Of a DNA stretch of 64,000 nucleotides, positions 35,479 through 43,970 are shown in pieces. Below the pieces are notes generated by a model. It saw only the letters and a list, made by a program, of their open reading frames with translations, did no database searches and was not told the DNA's origin. Source of the stretch: Halomonas sp. QHL1 (lineage in GTDB: Bacteria; Pseudomonadota; Gammaproteobacteria; Pseudomonadales; Halomonadaceae); contig NZ_MINL01000001.1 in the NCBI RefSeq assembly GCF_001882345.1, positions 62,001-126,000 of the forward strand. Reading direction: 5' to 3'. Both the position numbers and the translations under genes were made by a program. Position 1 is the stretch's first letter. Each line of letters starts with the position of its first letter.

Positions 35479-36801
35479 TTAGAGTTCGTACTGCTCTCGG
35501 GCATAATCGCCAAGTCCCACTGCATCAAGCCGCGCAAGTGGAGCAAGGAAAGTGACTTGTATCACGCCGGGAGCACGGCCAATCTCAATAGCGCCATTGA
35601 CGGTAGCTCGATTCCGGATTTCTGCCACAGTTAAATCGAGCAATTTCGCGGCTCGCTCCAGACCATTCTCAATGGCATCGTTGAGATTCGCGGCCGTACC
35701 TACCACAGAGATCGGTGCTAGCGGTTCGATTTCTGACACTCCCCATTTTTCCGCCAGTCGCACTCCTTTTGCCTTTTCCGCCGCACTAAAAGGTTTTGCT
35801 AACGGTGGCAGGTCTTCCAGCAGTGGGAAAAGCACGGGGCCGTCAATCGGATAGTTCTTTACGACTTCGACCTGAAGAGTCACGCTTCCAGAGACGTCCA
35901 TGGTATGCCCAGCTATTTCACCATCGCCTTGACCCGCATGCATGTCGCCCATATAGACACCTGCGCCGGGTACCTTAACCGGCGCGATGAGAATCGAACC
36001 TGCGCGTACCGCATCTATATCCATGTGCCCATCGGTCTTGTGCTCGGCTAACTGCTCGGGCGTGAGGCTATATTCGTGCGGCGCCCCCAATAGAAAGGCA
36101 CCGAAATCCCCCGCATTGTGACTGTCGGGCATTGGAATTGACGGGCAAGTACCCAATTGCCCCATAAAAGGCCGCGTACGAATAAGCGTTCCTGGCATGT
36201 CCGAGGGAGCATAATTAAGAATGGATTGCTGACGGCTTTGGTCGGGGAGGGCCGAGTAGTGAGAGGCTTTTTTCGCGAAGATTTCGGCAACATTGCTAGG
36301 AACGGTTAGACCAACAGTCCGGGTATCATCAAAAGTGACGGTATATCCATGGACGATTTCAAACGGCTTGACCGGGTTGTTACACACATCGCATTTTACT
36401 GCATCTTGTCCAAAACCTTCGATATGTGTTTCGGGCCCGATGGTGTCACAGATGGGACATCTCGCAGCGACGTAAGGATCACCGAGGCAAAAGCCTTCAG
36501 GAGAGCTGTCATGCCCCGACGCGGTAGCAATCGAGGTAACGGTAATGTCACGGATGCGGATGGCAACGCCATCACCGACTTCAGCACCCTCAACAAATAC
36601 AGGTTTTGTTACTTCATGCCCGCCCCTCAGGCTAGGTGTGATCATCGGCCCCCAGCAACCCGGCGCAGTGTTAGAGATGATCGTACCGCCGTTTTCGACT
36701 GGCCCTAACATTGGGGCGTTCGGATCCAGCACGCTGTTGGTGAATTCTTGAACTACAACGCTTCGTTGAGCAACATGCGAATCCTTAGTTACATCCTTCA
36801 T
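35479..36801 (-). CDS. acetamidase/formamidase family protein with a four-cysteine insert
   Basis: A 440-aa member of the FmdA/AmdA family, which hydrolyses formamide, acetamide or related short amides to ammonia and the acid. The family stretches PGCWGPMITPS, MPGTLIRTRPFMGQLG, GAFLLGAPHEYSL and MGDMHAGQGDGEIAGHTMD are present. Between residues 105 and 142 there are two CxxC pairs (CPIC at 115-118, CDVC at 137-140) that look like a zinc ribbon. The amide substrate cannot be named. It is a single-gene unit on the minus strand with a weak ribosome site at 36801. Confidence 0.85.
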   Translation of the reverse strand: MKDVTKDSHVAQRSVVVQEFTNSVLDPNAPMLGPVENGGTIISNTAPGCWGPMITPSLRGGHEVTKPVFVEGAEVGDGVAIRIRDITVTSIATASGHDSSPEGFCLGDPYVAARCPICDTIGPETHIEGFGQDAVKCDVCNNPVKPFEIVHGYTVTFDDTRTVGLTVPSNVAEIFAKKASHYSALPDQSRQQSILNYAPSDMPGTLIRTRPFMGQLGTCPSIPMPDSHNAGDFGAFLLGAPHEYSLTPEQLAEHKTDGHMDIDAVRAGSILIAPVKVPGAGVYMGDMHAGQGDGEIAGHTMDVSGSVTLQVEVVKNYPIDGPVLFPLLEDLPPLAKPFSAAEKAKGVRLAEKWGVSEIEPLAPISVVGTAANLNDAIENGLERAAKLLDLTVAEIRNRATVNGAIEIGRAPGVIQVTFLAPLARLDAVGLGDYAREQYEL

Positions 36802-37174
36802 AATACTCTACGCTCGCTTTTTAAGTATTTGTATTAAATAAAGTATGCTCATCATTAGAAATCTTCAATATCGTTAGCGCGGAAAGGTGGGTGATTTTTT
36901 TGGGTTTGAAAGGACTAGATGGGTAATCCAAACTATTGCATTATCTCCCTGCATCATCGCCATTGCTCATTAAGGCAATGCCATTATTATGATTGAGTGA
37001 ACCGCCTTGGGTAATCTAGATACCTACCTGCTACTTCACTTCCTTAGAAAAGCGACAGCGCATGTGCATCCCATTATTACGAGGTAGCCGCTGCGAAATG
37101 TTAATATAGGAAATTTGGAAGCAAAGTAGTCAGATTCTCCGGGACGGCATCACATAGGTGATATGTGGCATGGC
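36802..37174. other. 373-base gap without a gene
   Basis: This stretch lies between the start of the acetamidase gene and the end of the LOV protein gene, both on the minus strand. I see no coding frame. It is AT-rich and has an inverted repeat CATTGC (36961-36966)/GCAATG (36975-36980) with an 8-base spacer, possibly regulatory. No convincing promoter was found. Confidence 0.5.
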
Positions 37175-39748
37175 TTACGCTTTGACAGCGGGCAATATAT
37201 CCGGAAGTGCTACCACAGCATCCCTTGGCATGGGCCTAGCGAATAGGAAGCCTTGCAGTAAATCGCAGTTACGACGGACTAAATCCTGCTGCTGCTCGCG
37301 CTCTTCAATGCCTTCTGCCACCACGACCAAATCCATGTGGTGGGCCATGGTGATAATTCCCTGCACGATGGCGGCATTATTGCGACTGGTTGCTATGTCT
37401 TTGATGAAAGCTCGGTCGAGCTTCACTTTGTGAATAGGCAGGTCGCGCAGATAGCTCAAGCTTGAGAAGCCTGTTCCGAAGTCGTCTAGAGCTACCTTAA
37501 TGCCCATTAACTTAAGCTCGTTGATCAACTCTATAGCCTGACCGGCACCGTCTAACAACACGCTCTCGGTCACTTCAAGTTCAAGAAACTCCGGAGGTAG
37601 CCCAGTCTCGGCTAGTACCCGTTGGACTTCCTCTAGAAAACCTTCACGTCGAAACTGAAGTGATGAAATATTGACGGCCACCGGCACCACCCGCTCGCCT
37701 TCGGAAATCATAGCGGCAACATCTTGGCAGGCGCGACGCAGTACCCAGCGACCCAATGGAATAATTTGGCCCGTTCGTTCAGCCAGCGGGATAAACACCC
37801 CAGGCGAAATCATTCCTTTCTCAGGGTGATGCCAACGGATTAGCGCCTCCAAACCACGGATACGGCCGTTGACTGCCTCTACAATGGGCTGGTAATACAG
37901 CTCGAACTGCTCCTGCTGCAGCGCTGTATGCAGGTCATGGCGCAGTAGTACAGCTTCTTCTGTGGTCCGTTGTACATCACCCTGATACCAATTCCAGGTA
38001 TTTCGCCCCTGTTGCTTGGCCTCTCCCATGGCCAAGCCAGCACGCTGCAATAGCTCATGGGCGTGTTCAACGACACCGCAGGTGCAGGCAATGCCAATGC
38101 TGGCACTGATATGTAACGACTTGCCATCAATTTGGAAAGGCAGTGTGAATGCGTCCAGAACACGTTCCGCAAACACATTGCCTGACGGACGACCATCCAG
38201 GTTGGCAAACACCAAAGCGAACTCATCGCCGGTTAGCCGGGCCAAGGTATCGCTCTGCTCGATTAGACGCTGAAGGCGCTCTGCTACAGCAATCAGCAAT
38301 AAATTACCGATGTGATGCCCCAATCCATCATTAACCGTCTTGAAGTCATCCAAATCAAGGTGCATGACCACTAGCATGCCTTGCGACTGTTGGGCATGCT
38401 CGAAGGCTTGCTCCAGGCGTTCATCCAGCTCAGTACGATTAGGTAACCCAGTCAGTAGGTCATGCGTTGCCTGGTAGGCGAGTTGCGATTCCTGTTCGCG
38501 TTGCTGGGTGATGTCCTGCTGGATGCCAATGTAGTGGGTGCAAATGCCTTGTTCATCGAATACCGGGCTGAGCGACAAATAATTCCAGAAGGACGCGCCA
38601 TCCTTGCGGTAATTGAGTAACGGTGTTTCAACCGACTCCCGGTTGGCAATCGCCTGGCGAACGGCCAGTACTGCCTGCCGATCAGTGTCTGGCCCCTGCA
38701 AGAACCGACAGTTGCGGCCCAACGCTTCCTCTTGGTTATAGCCAGTTAGACGATAGAAGGCATCGTTGGCATAGATCAGCGGCATTTCAGGCTTGCTGGC
38801 ATCCGCCATGAGCACCCCATTAGGGGTCGCCTGGATGCCTCTTTCCAACAGACTTCGAGACGCCTCTGCCCGTTTAAGTGCCGTAATATCTTTGCAAATA
38901 CCATAGACACCGACGATTTCACCATCAACAGACACGGGGAAATTAAGAACTTCGAGATAATAGGCATATCCATCGTGGTGTCTGCCCATGGTCTCGTATT
39001 GGCGATTACCGCCCCGCTTGGCGGTATCAAAACTAGCCTGGGTGAGTGTCTGATAATCAGGTTCAATAAACTCATTAAAGTGATGACCGATTAGCGCCTC
39101 TGCCGGGTAGCCAGTAATCCGTGATAAAGCAGCGTTACCGCGCTGGAATCGCCCTTCTAAATCAAACTCATAAACACCGTCAGGGTGGTTCACAAATAGC
39201 GAGCGGTGCCATTCCGACAAACTGCGGTGATGACTTGAGTCGCGATCGCGGACGATGGCTAACGCGACGAGCGAAGCCGCCAAGTGCAAAAGATCCTCAC
39301 TCGTTTCGCTAGGGCAGTAGGGCTGTCGGAAGTAAGTGCCGAAAGTACCCAACAACTCGCCAGTGGCCGTCATCACTGGGCTTGACCAGCAGGCGCGCAA
39401 CTCTTCTTGGGCTGCGGCTTCGCGAAACGCCAGCCAGCGAGAATCCGTGCGAATGTCTTCAGTAATTACCTGTTCCTGCCGGTAGGCCGCACAGCCAAAA
39501 GAGGCCGAACTTGGGCCGATAGGCACTTCTTTCAGTTGATTCTGATAACGTTTAGAGAAGCGCAGGCTAGGGTAGAGGCTTAGCGACTGGCGATCCAGAT
39601 TGAAGCGCATGAAAGCCACGATGGCGTCAGGCAACATAATTTCAATCCAGCTGGCGATGGCATCCAGCGTTTGACCGAGAGGCGCTTGTTGAGCAATCAG
39701 CTCATGCACTTCGCGCTGAGCCTCCATCATCGAACGTTCGTTATGCAT
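37175..39748 (-). CDS. GAF-PAS-LOV-GGDEF-EAL protein, predicted blue-light-responsive c-di-GMP enzyme
   Basis: An 857-aa soluble protein: GAF (about 10-165), PAS (180-295), LOV (303-415), GGDEF (420-590) and EAL (600-850). The LOV domain has the reactive cysteine C347 in GRNCRFLQ and flavin contacts N379 (LLNYRKDG), N389 (FWNYLSLSP) and Q410 (YIGIQQDIT), all as in YtvA-type photoreceptors. The GGDEF motif is TGDEF (506-510) and the inhibitory RxxD is lost, so cyclase activity is doubtful. EAL residues are complete: E634, N693, E725, D755/D756, K776, E812 and Q832. Prediction: a light-tuned phosphodiesterase. The opposite-strand PilZ gene is next. Confidence 0.92.
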   Translation of the reverse strand: MHNERSMMEAQREVHELIAQQAPLGQTLDAIASWIEIMLPDAIVAFMRFNLDRQSLSLYPSLRFSKRYQNQLKEVPIGPSSASFGCAAYRQEQVITEDIRTDSRWLAFREAAAQEELRACWSSPVMTATGELLGTFGTYFRQPYCPSETSEDLLHLAASLVALAIVRDRDSSHHRSLSEWHRSLFVNHPDGVYEFDLEGRFQRGNAALSRITGYPAEALIGHHFNEFIEPDYQTLTQASFDTAKRGGNRQYETMGRHHDGYAYYLEVLNFPVSVDGEIVGVYGICKDITALKRAEASRSLLERGIQATPNGVLMADASKPEMPLIYANDAFYRLTGYNQEEALGRNCRFLQGPDTDRQAVLAVRQAIANRESVETPLLNYRKDGASFWNYLSLSPVFDEQGICTHYIGIQQDITQQREQESQLAYQATHDLLTGLPNRTELDERLEQAFEHAQQSQGMLVVMHLDLDDFKTVNDGLGHHIGNLLLIAVAERLQRLIEQSDTLARLTGDEFALVFANLDGRPSGNVFAERVLDAFTLPFQIDGKSLHISASIGIACTCGVVEHAHELLQRAGLAMGEAKQQGRNTWNWYQGDVQRTTEEAVLLRHDLHTALQQEQFELYYQPIVEAVNGRIRGLEALIRWHHPEKGMISPGVFIPLAERTGQIIPLGRWVLRRACQDVAAMISEGERVVPVAVNISSLQFRREGFLEEVQRVLAETGLPPEFLELEVTESVLLDGAGQAIELINELKLMGIKVALDDFGTGFSSLSYLRDLPIHKVKLDRAFIKDIATSRNNAAIVQGIITMAHHMDLVVVAEGIEEREQQQDLVRRNCDLLQGFLFARPMPRDAVVALPDILPAVKA

Positions 39749-39987
39749 GGCAGCGTCCCCGTGCGATCTGCACTGATAGATAGCCTTTTAAGAATTTTGA
39801 AGAGAGTGGACTAGTTGCCTGATGCGGGCAAGGCGGTATTGTTAGAGCGCACTGCCAGTACAAAACATTACGTACCTAGTGATTGTTATGGCCCTTAAAG
39901 TCTATATAGTCTCCTGCATAATAGAAAATGCCTATGCCCTTGATATAGGTGAATAATTATCAATACCACATTCGCAGGTATTATTTA

Positions 39988-41721
39988 ATGGCGGCTCCAC
40001 TTCTGTACGAAAATCCATCAGCAAGCGTGATTCGATCGCTGCTTCAACACACTCACGAGTTATCTATATATTCCAAAGACATGCCCTATGCCATAAAGGC
40101 AGAAGTTATTGAATTAAACCTAGGTAACGGGAGCATGATGCTGGAAGTGGAGTACGCGGGTTCAGACATCGAGCGTTATGTAGCCACAGGCAACTTAAGT
40201 TTTGACTTGGAAGCATTGAAAGGGGCCCACAGCAATGAGCGCGAAACTTACAGCCTCAGTAATGTTGCCGCTAAGTTGCTCCAGATTGACAGTGCGTTGT
40301 ATCGCCTAGAGTGCCAGCTACCCGAATCCGTGTTCGTAAAGGAGAACCGAGGCGCCGTTCGTATCCCGTTCATTCTGGGCATGCAGACCCGGGTTGGCAT
40401 CGAAGTTTATCTGAATGAACTCAACGTGCCAGGCAGGCTTCGAAACCTGTCTATTGGTGGTTGTATGGTCGATATTGACCTAGCTGACAGCATTGCGATT
40501 GGCGTAGATCAGGAGATTCCTGGGGTAACGCTGGAGTTTCCTAACGGCGATAGTTTTTTTGCCGAAGGCAAAATCCGTCATATACGCCCCTTCGGTAACC
40601 ACGGCTATGCGGCCGTCGGTATTCAGTTCATCAACTTGTCGATGCCTCAGACTGAATCACTGTTTCACTACGTGAATGAGTCAGAAAGAGAGGCTGCCTA
40701 CCGTACCGGCACGAACGACAAAATGGTTAATCACTCCTCTCTGTTTATCCCGGGTGCCAAGGAGAAGAAAATCCAGCATCGAGAAGCTTTGGAACGTGAT
40801 AAACGCTCTCGCCAGTCGCCTATGGAACGGGGAGTGATGGACGTGTCTCATCAGCTGCAAGTGGGGTTGATGTACATGAAAACGCGACAGCTGTTCCCAA
40901 CCGAGATTTTTTACGATTGCGTTGATACTTTGCGCTACCTAGTGGAGCAGGATCGTAAGACGTTTCTCTATGCCCTCGCATTTTTACGCGATGAATCAGA
41001 CTGGGTCAGACACGCCATACAGGTCGCCGGGCAGCTGGCTGACATGCTGCTGACCCGCGACCCACATAACCCTCAAGTGCGGGAGGCAGTGCTAGGTGCC
41101 TTGCTGCATACCATGGGCAAGCCTTTGTTGATCAGCGCGGAGCTGCCGTCGCTAAAGGTCAACATGAACCCCACCCAAAAAGTGATTCTTAGCGGCCACG
41201 TCACAGCGCTGCAAGACAAGCTTAGCGAGCTTTGCTGGGAACCAAGTCCCACCTGTCGCGAAGTCATCGAGAAAGCCAATGAACGCCTGGATGGCTCCGG
41301 TTACCCAGCAGGTAATTGCGGCGAACAGCTATCCGATCTGGTGCGGCTAGTGTCTGTGATCAAGGCGATTAATAAACTACTTCATGCGCGTAACGGGGAA
41401 TCTCCACGCCCACCGCTTGACGCCTACCGCAGGATTCATGAGACGGACACGGTTTACGACAAAACGGTGCTGGTGGAGTATATCCAAATTTATGGCCTAT
41501 ACCCGATTGGCAGTTTGGCCAAGTTCTCGGCTGGCTTCCTTGCCTGGGTCATGGATATCAACGGTAAGGGCATGCCGAGCCAAGTTTACGTAATCAAGAA
41601 CCTTCGCTTTCCTGATACCAACATCAGTAGTGTCATCAAACAAAGCGACTTGTCCCAGATAGGCAAGCTTGAAGGGATTGTTAACCCTTCGGATTATGGG
41701 GTGAAGGTGCTAAAAATCTAG
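39988..41721 (+). CDS. PilZ effector with degenerate HD-GYP domain
   Basis: A 577-aa protein. An N-terminal YcgR-like half (residues 1-115) precedes a PilZ domain with the full c-di-GMP motif: RGAVR (R121, R125) and NLSIGG (N153). The C-terminal half (about 290-500) follows the HD-GYP pattern but lacks metal ligands: the HD pair is His-Thr (LLHTMGK, 374-375), and before ERLDGSGYP the usual His-His is Ala-Asn. It should bind c-di-GMP but not hydrolyse it. The ATG at 39988 with CAGG 9 bases before is preferred to a GTG at 39949. Divergent from the LOV protein gene. Confidence 0.85.
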   Translation: MAAPLLYENPSASVIRSLLQHTHELSIYSKDMPYAIKAEVIELNLGNGSMMLEVEYAGSDIERYVATGNLSFDLEALKGAHSNERETYSLSNVAAKLLQIDSALYRLECQLPESVFVKENRGAVRIPFILGMQTRVGIEVYLNELNVPGRLRNLSIGGCMVDIDLADSIAIGVDQEIPGVTLEFPNGDSFFAEGKIRHIRPFGNHGYAAVGIQFINLSMPQTESLFHYVNESEREAAYRTGTNDKMVNHSSLFIPGAKEKKIQHREALERDKRSRQSPMERGVMDVSHQLQVGLMYMKTRQLFPTEIFYDCVDTLRYLVEQDRKTFLYALAFLRDESDWVRHAIQVAGQLADMLLTRDPHNPQVREAVLGALLHTMGKPLLISAELPSLKVNMNPTQKVILSGHVTALQDKLSELCWEPSPTCREVIEKANERLDGSGYPAGNCGEQLSDLVRLVSVIKAINKLLHARNGESPRPPLDAYRRIHETDTVYDKTVLVEYIQIYGLYPIGSLAKFSAGFLAWVMDINGKGMPSQVYVIKNLRFPDTNISSVIKQSDLSQIGKLEGIVNPSDYGVKVLKI

Positions 41722-41733
41722 AAATACTAGGCT

Positions 41734-41922
41734 TTAAGGTCGATGATCTGAGTTATCGTCAGGCCGCCGCTCTGATGTATGACGCGGCGTGTCCTGCTGG
41801 TGTTGAGGTGTCCGCTTTCCAGAATTACGATCCCGAAACTTACTCCAGGCGGATTTGGCTTTCTGTTGGTTTTCTGGCTTACGCAGCCAGTTTGCTGCTG
41901 CCATCATTATCCACTTTTTCAT
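41734..41922 (-). CDS. small basic protein, unknown function
   Basis: A 62-aa frame whose ATG is preceded by a perfect AGGAGGT ribosome site 4 bases upstream, which is the main reason to accept it. Residues 1-14 are moderately hydrophobic (WIMMAAANWL); the rest is very polar, rich in Lys, Arg, Gln, Asp and His, probably disordered. It has no recognised domain. It converges on the PilZ gene with 12 bases between stops. The 237-base region on its other side, up to creA, holds no other gene. Confidence 0.65.
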   Translation of the reverse strand: MKKWIMMAAANWLRKPENQQKAKSAWSKFRDRNSGKRTPQHQQDTPRHTSERRPDDNSDHRP

Positions 41923-42159
41923 GTGAACCTCCTGGTTCCTTTTCAGAGGTGTATATGCGACCTACCATTTGGCCTATATCCTAACTATTCAATATTGACT
42001 CATCTTTATAACATTACAAGGACGTTCTGGTACTATTTTATAGACTGATCTTAAAGGTTATCTGAAGACATAAATTTGGTCCGACGTCTCCCCCCTGATT
42101 GAGTAATGATGCTTTTCGATTGCCCCCCACGTGGCTGACCATTGCCAAGGAAGTTACCC

Positions 42160-42648
42160 ATGTTTTTCCCAAAACGCGTTGCCTTCACGTCGCTCATTGC
42201 TATGTTCGCGCTGCTACCGCCCGCGCTATTGGCTCAGGATGCCCACATTGGCAGCGTGCGTACCGAGTTCAAGCTGCTAGGCCCAAACAACACCATTGAA
42301 GTGGAGCGCTTCGATGACCCGAAGGTTCAGGGTATTTCCTGTTATCTCTCCTACTCGCAGATTGGCGGGATATCTGGTGCGGTGGGGCTTGCTGAGGAAG
42401 CCAGTGAGGCGAGTGTGGCCTGTCGGCAGACAGGCGAGATCATCTTCGACCTTGCTGAAGTAGAGGAGCAAGAGGTGATTTTTACTCAGCGTCGCTCGGC
42501 GCTTTTCAAAAATATGCGCGTCGTTCGCATGCATGACGCTGAAACCCAGACCTTTGTATACCTGACCTACAGCACCAAGCTAGTAGATGGCTCGCCAAAA
42601 AATGCGATTACTGCCGTCAACTATGGTGCGATAGGGGACGACCAGTAA
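42160..42648 (+). CDS. creA: CreA family periplasmic protein
   Basis: A 162-aa protein with a signal peptide (KR, hydrophobic core, cut after LLAQ or LLAQDA near residue 25). The mature part matches CreA: IGSVRTEF..GPNNTIEVERFDDPKVQGISCYLS, GAVGLAEEASEASVACRQTG and FKNMRVVRMHD..TFVYLTYSTKLVDGSPKNAI. Two cysteines could form a disulfide. Despite its name and E. coli neighbours (creBCD), its function is unknown. The ATG at 42160 has AAGGAAG 6 bases before. Confidence 0.88.
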   Translation: MFFPKRVAFTSLIAMFALLPPALLAQDAHIGSVRTEFKLLGPNNTIEVERFDDPKVQGISCYLSYSQIGGISGAVGLAEEASEASVACRQTGEIIFDLAEVEEQEVIFTQRRSALFKNMRVVRMHDAETQTFVYLTYSTKLVDGSPKNAITAVNYGAIGDDQ

Positions 42649-42663
42649 ATGATTTGTGGGCGC

Positions 42664-43236
42664 TTAGCGAGGATTGCCGAATGTTTGTGTCCAGTAGGTT
42701 GAATAGCGCGATTCTGAATTGCTGGTTTTCGCCATGCCCATCTCTGTGAAGGCGTCATTCATGATATTGCGGCAGTGGCCGGGACTCTCTAGCCAGCCTT
42801 CCACTGCAGCGGAAACCGAGGTGTGGCCAGCGGCGATATTTTCACCTACGGCTTGCCACACGTAATCCTGATTATCCACACGCTGCTCGATACCTACACC
42901 ATCAGGGCCGGTATGGCTAAAGTAGTCATTTGCGGCCATGTCTTGGGAGTGGCTCTCGGCCGCTGCTTCCAGTTTGCAGCTCCACACTAACGCTTCCACG
43001 GCCTCAAACCGTCGGTCGCCGCATTGTCGAGCCTGGCTACGCGCTTCGTTAACCAGCGACAGCATTGCCTGCTGCTGATCGTTGAGTTCGCATTCGACCG
43101 GATGGCTAGCATTATCACTTTGGGGCTCGTCACTGGCCCAAGAGCTGCCTGAACCCATGAGTATGATGACCATGAGGCTGGGAAGCGCCCCGAGAGTGGG
43201 GCGCTTTGGATGGAAGTTATCCACCGAATTTTTCAT
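42664..43236 (-). CDS. CAP-domain (SCP/PR-1) secreted protein
   Basis: A 190-aa exported protein with a hydrophobic signal segment (about residues 17-32, ending SSWAS) and a CAP domain. It has LVNEARSQARQCG, the first His in ESHSQDMAANDYFSHTG, GENIAAG and the W-x-x-SPGHCRNIM motif, i.e. the two conserved histidines and a glutamate of the CAP cavity. CAP proteins are secreted; functions vary from lipid binding to peptidase-like roles. The ATG at 43236 overlaps the end of the upstream gene by 20 bases; a longer frame would run deeper into that gene and is rejected. Confidence 0.83.
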   Translation of the reverse strand: MKNSVDNFHPKRPTLGALPSLMVIILMGSGSSWASDEPQSDNASHPVECELNDQQQAMLSLVNEARSQARQCGDRRFEAVEALVWSCKLEAAAESHSQDMAANDYFSHTGPDGVGIEQRVDNQDYVWQAVGENIAAGHTSVSAAVEGWLESPGHCRNIMNDAFTEMGMAKTSNSESRYSTYWTQTFGNPR

Positions 43237-43705
43237 TCTCGCCAAGGTTCGGAGTTGCGTCCTTTTTGAGGTTCGCTTTGGCGATTTCGTAAAGCTGGAA
43301 CGTCTTACTCTCTTTGGCTTTCCAGTGCTCACCCATCTGCACTTTAATTTCTAGCAGGGCGACGTCTGGATCGTCTTTACCTTCGGGGAACCAGGCGGCG
43401 ATGAAAGGGTTCCAGTATTTTTCGATCAGGTCGCGGTTGTCGATCAGGTTGGCTTTGCCCGATAGCGATACGTAGACGCCATCTTCCTGGTCGGAGAAAC
43501 TCAAGCACACATCGTGATCGCTTTCGGTCTCAAACACCTTTTCAGCACTGCGGCGGGTGAAGAACCACAGGGTGCCGTCGTACTCTTCTTGCACCAAGTG
43601 CATTGGCCGTGCGCGAGGGGTATCGTTATCCAGCGTCACGAGCATGCCAACTTTGATATCTTTGATCATCTTCCAGATCTTTTGCTTATGTTCCGGGCTG
43701 GACAT
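43217..43705 (-). CDS. pyridoxamine-5'-phosphate-oxidase-fold general stress protein
   Basis: A 162-aa flavin-reductase-like split-barrel protein. The visible stretches are GMLVTLDNDTPRARPMHLVQ, LWFFTRRSAEKVFE, VSLSGKANLIDNRDLIEKYWNPFIAAWFPEG and LLEIKVQMGEHW, a pattern shared with bacterial general stress protein 26. The family binds FMN, FAD or haem; activity is unknown. The ATG at 43705 follows AAGGAGAG by 7 bases. It is the first gene of a two-gene unit with the CAP protein. Confidence 0.85.
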   Translation of the reverse strand: MSSPEHKQKIWKMIKDIKVGMLVTLDNDTPRARPMHLVQEEYDGTLWFFTRRSAEKVFETESDHDVCLSFSDQEDGVYVSLSGKANLIDNRDLIEKYWNPFIAAWFPEGKDDPDVALLEIKVQMGEHWKAKESKTFQLYEIAKANLKKDATPNLGENEKFGG

Positions 43706-43970
43706 AGCTTCACTCTCCTTATGAATTGGCCTTATGAATCGGGTACCGAAAATAGCCATAGACAATGATTGTACAATGTTAATGGCTGGCTACAGCTTAG
43801 CTACCATTTTCGTCATCAGCAAATGCACTTTTGAATAAACCTGTATCTTGCCAAGTAACGTCCAACTTGATGTGCCCTCGGTTACTGGGCAGGATCAAAA
43901 TGACGCAATACGCTGCTTAATACTGTAGAAGCGCCTTTTTGAAATTAATTTAATACGCTTAGGTATTGTG

